From: an uncultured Prevotella sp.
GTDB lineage: Bacteria > Bacteroidota > Bacteroidia > Bacteroidales > Bacteroidaceae
Assembly: GCA_900550635.1 (NCBI GenBank)
Contig: URSZ01000083.1
Span: forward strand, 1 to 10,816
Direction of reading: 5' to 3'
DNA length: 10,816 nt
Both the position numbers and the translations under genes were made by a program. Each line of letters begins with the position of its first letter. The first letter of the stretch is position 1. Shown in pieces: positions 1-6,788 of this stretch. Below the pieces are notes generated by a model. That model searched no databases. It worked only from the letters and a program-made list of their open reading frames with translations, and was not told where the DNA came from.

Positions 1-85
1 TGCCTTGTATTTTTTCTTTTCTCAGAGAGGGGTAAAAAACACTTTTCACGTTTTAACACTTTGCCCCGCTCCGGATTCCGGCTTC
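1..85 (+). repeat. Intergenic repeat copy A (right-hand part, cut by window edge)
   Basis: These 85 bases match copy B (4381-4465) with two differences, both in the T-rich run near bases 16-20, and match the reverse complement of copy C (7840-7924) with one difference. The left part of the element lies outside the window. Copies A and C also share about 17 more bases beyond the point where copy B diverges (an extra CCGG followed by TGCAAGTCA), so A and C are closer to each other than to B. The repeat does not look coding. Confidence 0.9.
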
Positions 86-135
86 CGGTTGCAAGTCATG
101 GCATAAGGCGTGCCGGCATGCGAATCCGGCTTTTC
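71..135 (+). other. Inverted-repeat stretch ending in a small hairpin with T run
   Basis: CCGGATTC at 71-78 is the exact reverse complement of GAATCCGG at 122-129, and a shorter stem GCCGG (112-116) / CCGGC (126-130) is followed directly by TTTTC. The short stem plus T run could end transcription coming from the left, or the whole stretch could fold as the tail of the repeat element. Copy C also ends in a CCGG-type hairpin. Assignment as a terminator is weak. Confidence 0.35.
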
Positions 136-175
136 GGGAAAACAAATTGCAAACGGCAAAGGAAACATCTCGCGT

Positions 176-191
176 TATTTTGGTAATTTTG
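176..191 (+). promoter_or_regulatory. Possible -7 element(s) for the R-M operon
   Basis: TAATTTTG at 184-191 matches the Bacteroidetes -7 consensus TAnnTTTG exactly, and a near match TATTTTG lies just before it at 176-182. No TTG-containing -33 element is visible about 19 bases upstream, so the promoter is incomplete by consensus. It lies about 65 bases before the first methyltransferase start. Transcription from further upstream is an alternative. Confidence 0.3.
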
Positions 192-256
192 CCCATGCGC
201 CTTTTTCGCCCGCTGCCAACGGCCCGGGGAGGGGAATGGCCGCAACTGCATAAACC

Positions 257-1312
257 ATGCCTGCAACGAAACCCAAGAAAAAAACAGCCGAAAAGGAGAC
301 GATAGCTTTGCAAAGCCGCCGCTACATAGGCAGTAAGGCCAAGCTGTCGGACTGGATAATGGAAACCATCCGGCGCGAATGCCCCGGCGCGCATACGTTT
401 TGCGATTTGTTTGCCGGCACGGGCGTTGTGGCCGAAAAGGCAATACCTCTGTACGACGATGTGATACTGAACGACCTGCTTTACGCGAACCAGGTTATTT
501 ACAAGGCGTTCCTCGGGCATGGGGAGTGGGACAGAGGCAAACTGCTCGGCATACTCGACGAGTATAACAATACGGACGCGGCGCAGATTGACGAGAACTA
601 TTTCTCGCTCAACTTCGGCGGGAAATATTTTGCGCACAACGCTTCGAAACTCATAGGATACGTAAGGCAAAACATCGAAGACCGGCGCGACACGCTCACC
701 GAAAAGGAGTACGACATACTGCTCGCCACGCTGATTTACAACATCGACCGCATGGCCAACACGCTCGGGCATTTCGAAGCCTATATCAAAAAAGGACAGA
801 TACCCGACAAGCCTTTGCGCTTCAGGCTTATCGAAGCGCATTCCTACAACAACGTCAGGATATTCCGCGACGACAGTAACCTGCTGGCGCCTGCGCTGCA
901 CGCCGACGTGGTTTACATCGACCCTCCCTATAACTCGCGGCAGTATAACAGCGCCTACCACGTGTATGAAAACCTTGTGCGCTGGGAAAAGCCGGTCGTC
1001 CGCGGAGTGGCCTGCAAGTTCGACCAGCCGGGCAGCCGCAGCCGCTATTGTACCGTGCAGGCCGCCGAAACTTTTGCCTACCTCGTGAGCAATCTTAACA
1101 CGCGGTACATCGTTATGTACTACAACAACATGGCGCACAAGGGAAACGAACGCTCGAACGCCAAGATAAGCGACGGCGAAATAATGCAGGTACTCGGCAG
1201 CAAGGGAGATGTCCGCGTTTTTTCGCGTGCGCACAAGCCTTTCTCGTCCGGAAGGTCCGACATTAAAGACAACAAGGAACGACTGTTCGTATGCACATGC
1301 CACAATAGATGA
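257..1312 (+). CDS. D12-class N6-adenine DNA methyltransferase (R-M system, M1)
   Basis: This 351-residue protein should transfer a methyl group from S-adenosylmethionine to adenine N6 in a specific DNA site. Visible motifs run in the D12 (alpha-group) order: motif X RYIGSKAKL at residues 22-30, the SAM-binding motif I DLFAGTG at 50-56, a middle target-recognition region, and catalytic motif IV DPPYNSRQY at 222-230. The RYIGSK and DPPYN-x-RQY forms are, as I recall, typical of methyltransferases of type IIS systems that act on one strand of an asymmetric site. The first residues are lysine-rich and poorly conserved-looking, so the start could be a few codons later. Its stop overlaps the next start by 4 bases (ATGA), which implies coupled translation. 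With the two following genes it makes a complete modification-restriction operon. No controller (C) gene precedes it. Exact sequence specificity cannot be read from the sequence. Confidence 0.9.
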   Translation: MPATKPKKKTAEKETIALQSRRYIGSKAKLSDWIMETIRRECPGAHTFCDLFAGTGVVAEKAIPLYDDVILNDLLYANQVIYKAFLGHGEWDRGKLLGILDEYNNTDAAQIDENYFSLNFGGKYFAHNASKLIGYVRQNIEDRRDTLTEKEYDILLATLIYNIDRMANTLGHFEAYIKKGQIPDKPLRFRLIEAHSYNNVRIFRDDSNLLAPALHADVVYIDPPYNSRQYNSAYHVYENLVRWEKPVVRGVACKFDQPGSRSRYCTVQAAETFAYLVSNLNTRYIVMYYNNMAHKGNERSNAKISDGEIMQVLGSKGDVRVFSRAHKPFSSGRSDIKDNKERLFVCTCHNR

Positions 1313-2235
1313 ACAAGAACGCTTACGTAAAATCGCCGCTTAATTATACGGGAGGCAAGTTCAGGCTTCTGCCTCAGTTTGCGCGTTACTTCCCCGAAAA
1401 CGCCGATGTTTTCGTGGATTTGTTTTGCGGCGGCGCAAGCGTGGGGCTGAATGTAGAAGCCGCAAACGTAGTGCTCAACGACATAGACGGCAATGTAATA
1501 GGTATACTCGAACTTTTCCGCCGCCGCAGCGCGGAGTTCATAACACGAGCCGTGGAGGACGTAATATCGCGCTACGGACTTTCGGACAGCGCGGCGAACG
1601 GCTACGCATTTTATGGCTGCAACTCATCTGAGGGCCTGGCAAAGTTCAACCGAAGTAAATACATCCGACTGCGCAACGATTTCAACGCACTTGCGGCGCG
1701 CGATGACGAATATTACATAAAACTGTTCTCACTCATAATCTTTTCGTTCAACAACCAGATACGTTTCAACAGCAAAGGATGTTTCAACCTGCCTGCCGGC
1801 AAGCGCGATTTCAACGCAAGGATGAAAAACAAGGTGGTGCGCTTTGCCGACAAGCTAAAGGGCGACAATATCACCCTCTCAAATCTTGATTTCCGCCTTT
1901 TCAATCTTGACAATCTCACTCCCCGGAGCTTCATTTACGCCGACCCGCCCTACCTGCTCGGTTGTGCAACCTACAATGAGCGGAACGCATGGAACGAAAA
2001 GGACGAGCGCGACCTGCTTCTCTATCTTTCGGAGGCCGACAGGCGCGGTATACGTTTCGCACTCTCAAACATAATAAGCCGCGACGGACAAACGAACCGC
2101 CCGCTCGCAGAATGGCTCGAACAAAACCCGCGCTTTACGCCGCACAGGTTAGACTACAACTACAGCAACGCAAACTACCATAAAAAGAACCGCGACAAGT
2201 CGCCCGTCGAGGTATTAATAACCAACTACGTCTGA
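1309..2235 (+). CDS. Dam-like D12-class N6-adenine DNA methyltransferase (R-M system, M2)
   Basis: This 308-residue protein is a second adenine methyltransferase, clearly in the Dam/DpnM (D12) family and quite different from its upstream neighbour. Motif X PLNYTGGKFRLL is at residues 10-21, motif I DLFCGGASVG at 37-46, a Dam-type substrate-binding stretch with FNNQIRFNSKGCFNLPAG at about 147-164, motif IV DPPYLLGCATYNE at 212-224, and the family's C-terminal EVLITNY at 301-307. Length fits the family. Its ATG overlaps the upstream stop, and the endonuclease starts 3 bases after its own stop, so the three are translated as a unit. Two separate methyltransferases beside one endonuclease usually means an asymmetric target needing a different enzyme for each strand. 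Alternatively, one may give extra protection to a Dam-like subset of sites. I did not assign a symbol, since specificity is unknown. Confidence 0.92.
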   Translation: MNKNAYVKSPLNYTGGKFRLLPQFARYFPENADVFVDLFCGGASVGLNVEAANVVLNDIDGNVIGILELFRRRSAEFITRAVEDVISRYGLSDSAANGYAFYGCNSSEGLAKFNRSKYIRLRNDFNALAARDDEYYIKLFSLIIFSFNNQIRFNSKGCFNLPAGKRDFNARMKNKVVRFADKLKGDNITLSNLDFRLFNLDNLTPRSFIYADPPYLLGCATYNERNAWNEKDERDLLLYLSEADRRGIRFALSNIISRDGQTNRPLAEWLEQNPRFTPHRLDYNYSNANYHKKNRDKSPVEVLITNYV

Positions 2236-2238
2236 AAT

Positions 2239-4194
2239 ATGTGCACTTACAAGAGTTTCTGCTGGAAAATAGGCACGACAAGTTTCCGCACTTCCGATTT
2301 CAATTTGAAGATAGAGCGCCAGCTCGAGTTGCTTTCCTCGTTTCGTGAAGCGAATCCCTATGAACAGTGGGAAAGGAACAGCGCTTTTCAGGAGCGTTAC
2401 TATGATTTTCTGAAGGAAAACGGTTTCTTGAGTGGCGACGCGCCGCGTAAGGACAAGGATGCCCGGCAGAAAACGTCGGGTCTCTGCGACATCGGCCTCG
2501 TTACTGCCGAACGCAGGCTCACGCCGGCGGGAGAACGCCTGCTGTATGTGTCAAAAGAGGGCGATTTCGGCACAGACGGCAACATATTGCAGCTGCCGGC
2601 CGACAGCTTCCTGTATTTCAAGCAGCTGTTAAAGACATATACAACGGTCGAAGGCTCTACGATAAGGCCATACGCCGTTCTTGCGTTGATGCTCGACGAG
2701 CTGGGATACCTTACAGGCGAGGAATTCACCTACCTGTTGCCGCTTGTTACGTCCGCGGCCCGCATGCGGCAGATAACGGAAGGGATAAAACGGCTCCGTC
2801 GCGGCGAAATAACCGTTGACACGGTCATTGTCGACACGCTAATGAGTATGAACAATTACCGGGAGGCACTTGACGAGTTCCTGTCGCGTCCGATGTCGGA
2901 AGAGCTGGTGTGCAAGGTGTGCATAAACCGCAAAAGCGCGAGGTACGACAAACCTTATTATTCCCTGTTCCTTGCATTGCAAAACCTGCGGCGCGATGAT
3001 GCCGATTCGCTCGTCGCACTGTTCAAGGCATGCCGGAAAATAAATATAGGCTCCTGGTGGAAAAGCTACCTCTTCGACGCCAATACGGAAAGCGCCATAC
3101 GCAAAGACCCGCTGCACGCGCTGAAAGACGTTCCCATACTGGATTGTGAAGATGAGCGGGAGTTCAGGAAAACATTCTTCCGCCTTGTGCATCTGTTCAA
3201 GGCCAAGGCCACGCTTTACGATTACCGCGACCTCAACCGCCGTTACTTCAACATAACCGACACTGTAATGTTTGCCGACGGCAAAGCCGAGCTGACGTTG
3301 CTTGCCAAATGCTTCGTGTCGCTCTGTTCCGACGGATTGAGGAACATAGCGTTCACGCGCAGCACCATGTTGGACCAGGATTGTGCGCTGGGCAACATAA
3401 TTCCCGGCTATGCCGTTACCGATGACAGCTTGCGCCGCAAGCTCAGCACCGACTACGGAATAGAAGCCGCCGGGCCGGGCGAAGTGCAGGGTATAATAGA
3501 GCGCGAACGGCGCAGCCGCTTCGACCGCCTTGTCGACACAATGTTTCCCGACAGCGTGCTGCTCGAACTTTTGGACGACTTCGAACAACGCAATGACGAC
3601 GACATACGCCGCAAGGTTTGCGACAATGCCGACGTACCCACAATCTTCGAGTACATAGTGGGCGTGGTATGGTATAAGATAAGCAACCGTCGCGGCGACA
3701 TACTTTCGGCTCTGAATCTCTCGCTCGACGCAGACTTGCTGCCGCGTACCCATGCAGCCGGGGGCGGCGAGGACATAACCTACCGCTACGGTGCGTGCAA
3801 CGACTATCCCGCCCACACATTATTAATAGAGGTTACGCTGGCCGACAACGCAAACCAGCGACGCATGGAAATGGAACCCGTTTCGCGCAACCTGGGCGAG
3901 TATATGCTGCACCACCCCGGCGAGGAGGCATACGCCATGTTCGTAACTACGTTCCTGCACATAAACGTGCTGGCCGATTTCCGCGTCAGGAAGCGCACGT
4001 GGTACTATTCTTCCGACGGCAACAGCCACATCGAGGGCATGAAGATAATTCCCGTACAGACCGACGTGCTCAAGGCCATGCTGCAAAGGCAGATGAGATA
4101 CCCCGCCATATACGCCGCGTTTGCCGAAGCCCACGAGTGCGACGCCGAACCCAAGGAATGGTATGCCGGGTGCATTGAAAACAAGTTCAAGTAG
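2239..4194 (+). CDS. AlwI-family (type IIS) restriction endonuclease
   Basis: This 651-residue protein is most like the AlwI/PleI/MlyI/BstNBI endonuclease group, which bind a 5-bp asymmetric site through the N-terminal half and cut a few bases outside it with a C-terminal PD-(D/E)XK-type domain. The N-terminus SFCWKIGTTSFRTSDFNLKI (residues 6-25) fits the opening of AlwI-type enzymes, and a winged-helix-like region around 80-105 (GLVTAERRLTPAGERLL) is also as expected. The catalytic candidates are E471 (in PTIFEY), D512 (GGGEDITYRY), E531 (LLIEVT) and E544. In place of the usual ExK there is EVT, which I associate with this family. It follows two adenine methyltransferases with a 3-base gap, so expression should follow protection. 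It is somewhat longer than the roughly 550-600 residues I expect for relatives. Site and cut positions are not readable here. No frameshift is visible, so it is probably active. A strand-nicking activity, as in BstNBI, cannot be excluded. Confidence 0.82.
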   Translation: MCTYKSFCWKIGTTSFRTSDFNLKIERQLELLSSFREANPYEQWERNSAFQERYYDFLKENGFLSGDAPRKDKDARQKTSGLCDIGLVTAERRLTPAGERLLYVSKEGDFGTDGNILQLPADSFLYFKQLLKTYTTVEGSTIRPYAVLALMLDELGYLTGEEFTYLLPLVTSAARMRQITEGIKRLRRGEITVDTVIVDTLMSMNNYREALDEFLSRPMSEELVCKVCINRKSARYDKPYYSLFLALQNLRRDDADSLVALFKACRKINIGSWWKSYLFDANTESAIRKDPLHALKDVPILDCEDEREFRKTFFRLVHLFKAKATLYDYRDLNRRYFNITDTVMFADGKAELTLLAKCFVSLCSDGLRNIAFTRSTMLDQDCALGNIIPGYAVTDDSLRRKLSTDYGIEAAGPGEVQGIIERERRSRFDRLVDTMFPDSVLLELLDDFEQRNDDDIRRKVCDNADVPTIFEYIVGVVWYKISNRRGDILSALNLSLDADLLPRTHAAGGGEDITYRYGACNDYPAHTLLIEVTLADNANQRRMEMEPVSRNLGEYMLHHPGEEAYAMFVTTFLHINVLADFRVRKRTWYYSSDGNSHIEGMKIIPVQTDVLKAMLQRQMRYPAIYAAFAEAHECDAEPKEWYAGCIENKFK

Positions 4195-4260
4195 CATTAG
4201 TGCGGACCGGCGCACCGCATATCCCTTTGAAAATAGATAATTCCGGAAACGCCTCGTTAA
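4195..4260 (+). other. Short spacer after the endonuclease with a weak hairpin
   Basis: The 66 bases between the endonuclease stop and repeat copy B contain TGCGG (4201-4205) / CCGCA (4215-4219), a 5-bp stem with no following T run. It is not a convincing terminator. I see no other structure here, so read-through into the repeat is possible. Confidence 0.3.
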
Positions 4261-4465
4261 GGCCCTCTGTTTTTGTCTGCATTTAACAATCGGGCAAAGC
4301 CCTTTATTCATGCGGGTTTGCGAGGGGCGGAAAATATGTCCGAGAAAATTCAAAATATGTCCGACCTTTTTTGAATTATGTGCCTTGTATTTTTTATTTG
4401 CTCAGAGAGGGGTAAAAAACACTTTTCACGTTTTAACACTTTGCCCCGCTCCGGATTCCGGCTTC
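4261..4465 (+). repeat. Intergenic repeat copy B (full length, 205 bp)
   Basis: It is about 98% identical (four differences seen by eye) to the reverse complement of 7840-8044, and its right 85 bases match copy A. Internal structure: GGGC-AAA-GCCC hairpin at 4292-4302 followed by TTT; a 13-base direct repeat AAAATATGTCCGA at 4331-4343 and 4352-4364; an inverted repeat 4347-4357 / 4367-4377 with a 9-base loop and one mismatch (perfect in copy C); and GGGCAAAG (4292-4299) complementary to CTTTGCCC (4439-4446). Ends are defined by loss of similarity to copy C. There are no terminal inverted repeats or target duplications that I can recognise. Confidence 0.92.
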
Positions 4466-4530
4466 GGTATGGCGTGTGCGTTTAAACCGTCGCAGACCGG
4501 CAAAACGTGTTTTTTACGAAAAAAACTCGC

Positions 4531-4560
4531 TTGCCATGTCACAAATCGCGGTTATGTTTC
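4531..4560 (+). promoter_or_regulatory. Predicted promoter of the DUF2807/sigma operon
   Basis: TTG at 4531-4533 and TATGTTTC at 4553-4560 are separated by 19 bases, close to the Bacteroidetes housekeeping pattern TTTG-N19-TAnnTTTG (the final G is C). Transcription would start around 4566-4570, giving a leader of roughly 45 bases that is A-rich just before the ATG at 4612, as is usual in this phylum. It lies outside the repeat. The operon's own ECF sigma factor might use another site that I cannot identify. Confidence 0.5.
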
Positions 4561-4611
4561 GTATTATAGTCAGAAGAACGGAATTTTAAAACATAAAAAA
4601 ACTATACAGCA

Positions 4612-5424
4612 ATGAAAACATTAATGACATCAGCGGCCGCGATACTCATGACGGCAGGCGTATTAGCCTCGTGTTCCACGGGCAAGGCAAGCGCAACGGT
4701 TAACGACGCCGCAACGGCAGCAATCGGCGCCACCGCAACGCCCAAGGCACTCAACCTGAAAGACTTCAACGCCATAGACAACGCGAGCGTGATAACCGTG
4801 GTCTACACCGAAGGCAGCAGCTACAGCGTGCGCGTGGAAGAGCGGGGCGAAGTGCCCAGCATTATAACCAAGGAAGGCAGGACGCTCAATGTTAAACGCG
4901 CCGAGGGCGATTCGGAAAAGAAAACCGATACGTATCTTTACATCACCGCCCCGGAAATAGCCTCAATAAGCAACGGCGGGGTAATGAAGCTCGAGGCCGC
5001 CGCGATGAAAAGCAGCGACTTCAGCTTAGAAAACCGGGGCGTGTTCACCCTCACGGCAAAAGACATGGCTTGCACCGCTTTCAACCTCGACAACGCGGGA
5101 GTGTTCAACTCCGAGGCGGGAATCAAGGCCGACAAGGTGAAACTCACCAACAACGGCGTGATGAAAGGAAGCAGCAACGTGAAAGGCGGCGACCTCACGC
5201 TGAGTAACAACGGCGTGGGCAACCTCGACATAACTTTCAAAGGTAACGACATGAAATTAACCTGTGGAAGCACGGGCAGCATAAACGCCGACGTGGACTG
5301 CAAAAGCGTGGAAGCATCGAACTACGGCCCTTGCGGCATAACAATAAAAGGACGTGCGGACGTGCACAAAATACAAAGCAACAAGTGGGTGGGGAAGATA
5401 GATGTTTCCAACCTCGGCAAGTAA
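4612..5424 (+). CDS. DUF2807 (head-GIN) putative lipoprotein
   Basis: This 270-residue exported protein begins with a lipoprotein signal peptide: hydrophobic residues 5-18 and lipobox LASC with Cys21. The following residues STGKAS lack the acidic cluster associated with surface export of Bacteroidetes lipoproteins, so a periplasm-facing anchor is as likely. A low-complexity Ala/Thr linker (about 25-45) leads to a DUF2807 (putative auto-transporter adhesin, head GIN) domain from residue 47 to the end. Turns of the form N-x-G recur every 19-20 residues (near 121, 141, 161, 180, 199, 220, 237), which fits a right-handed beta-solenoid with about 20 residues per rung. Its function is unknown; the adhesin label is only a family name. 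It is the first gene of the operon with the ECF sigma factor, so it may be a sensor or output of that system. It is clearly paralogous to the next gene. Confidence 0.88.
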   Translation: MKTLMTSAAAILMTAGVLASCSTGKASATVNDAATAAIGATATPKALNLKDFNAIDNASVITVVYTEGSSYSVRVEERGEVPSIITKEGRTLNVKRAEGDSEKKTDTYLYITAPEIASISNGGVMKLEAAAMKSSDFSLENRGVFTLTAKDMACTAFNLDNAGVFNSEAGIKADKVKLTNNGVMKGSSNVKGGDLTLSNNGVGNLDITFKGNDMKLTCGSTGSINADVDCKSVEASNYGPCGITIKGRADVHKIQSNKWVGKIDVSNLGK

Positions 5425-5470
5425 CACCCTGCGGCAGCCACGTACGGCCTGCACGCACAAATATTTGACA

Positions 5471-6271
5471 ATGAAATCATTCGCTATACTGACTTCTCTT
5501 ATGCTGGCGCACGCCGCAAGCCTCGCCGCGCAAGCGAACCACCCTGCGCCTGCGGCGGGGGACGGCAAACCGGCATATATCGAAACCCTGAATTACAAAG
5601 GCTTCACCGGCGTGCACAACAGCGGGAACGTGGATGTAATATACACCGCGGGCAAGGAATATTCCGTCACCGTCGAAGAGCGCGGCACGGCCCGCAGCAC
5701 GGTAAGGCTCGAAGAGGGGACGATAACCGTGTCCTCCCCCGCGAGCGGCGGCGACGCCGAAGGCAAGTGCGTAACCACGCTGCGCATAACGGCTCCCGCG
5801 CTCGAAACGTTGGAGAACTACGGCAACATGCAGCTCACGTGCGGAGGCAATCAGCCCGGCACCCTTGAGATAGAGAACTACGGCAACATGTCTTTTGCTG
5901 TCGACAGCCTTTCGGCCGACAGAGTGTTGCTCGAAAACAGCGGGAACATAAAGGCGGACGTTTCAAAACTCCACGTGCGCGGCTTCGTCGTCGAAAACAA
6001 CGGAATGCTTGACGGCCGGATAACAGCCGAGGCACAGACGCTTGACTTTGAGAATAACGGAAAGAGTACGCTCGAAGCCGATTACAAAGGCGGGAAAGCC
6101 ACCGTAAGGAATTGCGGCGACAGCAAACTGTCGCTGCGCGTGGACTGCGAAACGCTCAATGCCAACAACAGCGGCCTGAGCGAGATGACCTTTTCGGGCA
6201 CTGCCGACAATGTGCGCATTGACGGTGCGGGCAGGTCGAAGGTAAACGTTTCACAACTCAATAACTTTTAA
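5471..6271 (+). CDS. DUF2807 (head-GIN) secreted protein, tandem paralogue
   Basis: The protein is 266 residues from the ATG at 5471. The frame is open back to an ATG at 5402, but that start would overlap the upstream gene and add 23 polar residues before an evident signal peptide, so I chose 5471. Residues 1-22 (MKSFAILTSLMLAHAASLAA then QA) form an ordinary signal peptide with no lipobox, so this copy is probably periplasmic or released, unlike its lipidated neighbour. The DUF2807 domain starts near residue 40. N-x-G turns recur at 116, 136, 156, 176, 195, 214 and 233, giving solenoid rungs of 19-20 residues. Two rungs carry the identical peptide ENYGNM, encoded by identical DNA 60 bases apart. 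Shared blocks with the upstream protein (VEERG, the ITAP segment, VDC, the C-terminal V-S-x-L) show a tandem gene duplication. Molecular function is unknown. Confidence 0.87.
   Translation: MKSFAILTSLMLAHAASLAAQANHPAPAAGDGKPAYIETLNYKGFTGVHNSGNVDVIYTAGKEYSVTVEERGTARSTVRLEEGTITVSSPASGGDAEGKCVTTLRITAPALETLENYGNMQLTCGGNQPGTLEIENYGNMSFAVDSLSADRVLLENSGNIKADVSKLHVRGFVVENNGMLDGRITAEAQTLDFENNGKSTLEADYKGGKATVRNCGDSKLSLRVDCETLNANNSGLSEMTFSGTADNVRIDGAGRSKVNVSQLNNF
5813..5890 (+). repeat. Internal 60-bp period duplication within the DUF2807 gene
   Basis: The 18-base string GAGAACTACGGCAACATG occurs at 5813-5830 and again at 5873-5890, exactly 60 bases (20 codons) apart, which is one predicted solenoid rung. 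Sequence between the two is not conserved. Either a rung was duplicated or both turns are under the same strong constraint. Confidence 0.75.
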
Positions 6272-6314
6272 CCTAAAGGCGTACACGGTTACCGCCACAT
6301 CCCACACGTCCGGC

Positions 6315-6788
6315 ATGATGACCCGAGAACAGTTTGAACACGAGACAATGACGCTTCGTCCCCGCCTTGTGGCCATAGCCGAGGGCATAACCGGCAGCCG
6401 CGACGAGGCCGAAGACACCGTGCAGGACGTGCTGTTGAAGCTGTGGGGCATGATCGGGGAACTGAACCCGCCCGTCGAGGCGTTTGCATGCGTGGTGACG
6501 CGCCATGCCGCCTTAGACCGCCTGCGCGCAGCAGGCACGCGACGCGAGCAACGGCTTACTCCGGCCGACGACCGCGCCGTCGAAAACAGTGCCGACCCGA
6601 GGGCGGAACGCATGTTCGAGGTAATGGCCACGCTGCCCGACATGCAACGGGCGGTGTTGCGCATGCGCCTGGCCGAGAGCCTGGAATTTAACGAGATAGC
6701 GCGGCTTTTGCATACCTCGGAGCAGAATGTGCGCCAGATATTGAGCCGCGCGCGCAAAGCCGTAATGAAAAAATACACCGGTAAATGA
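6315..6788 (+). CDS. ECF-type RNA polymerase sigma factor
   Basis: This 157-residue protein is a minimal group 4 sigma-70 factor that would direct RNA polymerase to a small set of promoters. Region 2 spans about residues 8-72, with the core-binding stretch DEAEDTVQDVLLKLW at 30-44 and an RHAALDRLR helix at 63-71. A short acidic linker (about 80-97) leads to region 4 at 99-153, where LPDMQRAVLRMRLAESLEFN and SEQNVRQILSRARKAV form the helix-turn-helix. Length is normal for Bacteroidetes ECF factors. An alternative start is the second Met codon at 6318. It is preceded by 43 non-coding bases after the DUF2807 gene, and its stop overlaps the next start by 4 bases, so it is co-translated with the anti-sigma-like protein. 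The signal sensed and the promoters recognised cannot be determined here. Confidence 0.93.
   Translation: MMTREQFEHETMTLRPRLVAIAEGITGSRDEAEDTVQDVLLKLWGMIGELNPPVEAFACVVTRHAALDRLRAAGTRREQRLTPADDRAVENSADPRAERMFEVMATLPDMQRAVLRMRLAESLEFNEIARLLHTSEQNVRQILSRARKAVMKKYTGK

Noticed and set aside
53..1303. Long minus-strand open frame (416 codons) over the first methyltransferase
   Set aside because: It mirrors the methyltransferase gene almost end to end, has no recognisable domain, and the plus-strand frame carries clear catalytic motifs. Antisense frames often stay open in GC-rich genes.
2839..3816. Minus-strand open frame (325 codons) inside the endonuclease gene
   Set aside because: No motifs, fully inside a better-supported gene; an antisense shadow.
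4261..4465. CRISPR array or insertion sequence as explanation for the repeats
   Set aside because: There are only three widely spaced copies, no regular spacers, no cas genes, no transposase, and no terminal inverted repeats or target-site duplications that I can see.
4310..4615. Possible small protein starting in repeat copy B (begins MRVCEGRKICPRK), also present in copy C on the minus strand
   Set aside because: Differences between the copies change the protein (for example LFA versus FFS) rather than being silent. Each frame ends in unrelated flanking sequence, and in copy A it hits a stop soon after the repeat. The conservation is better explained at DNA or RNA level.
5402..5470. Upstream start for the second DUF2807 gene at 5402
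   Set aside because: It would overlap the preceding gene by 23 bases and bury a textbook signal peptide behind a polar extension; the ATG at 5471 is better.
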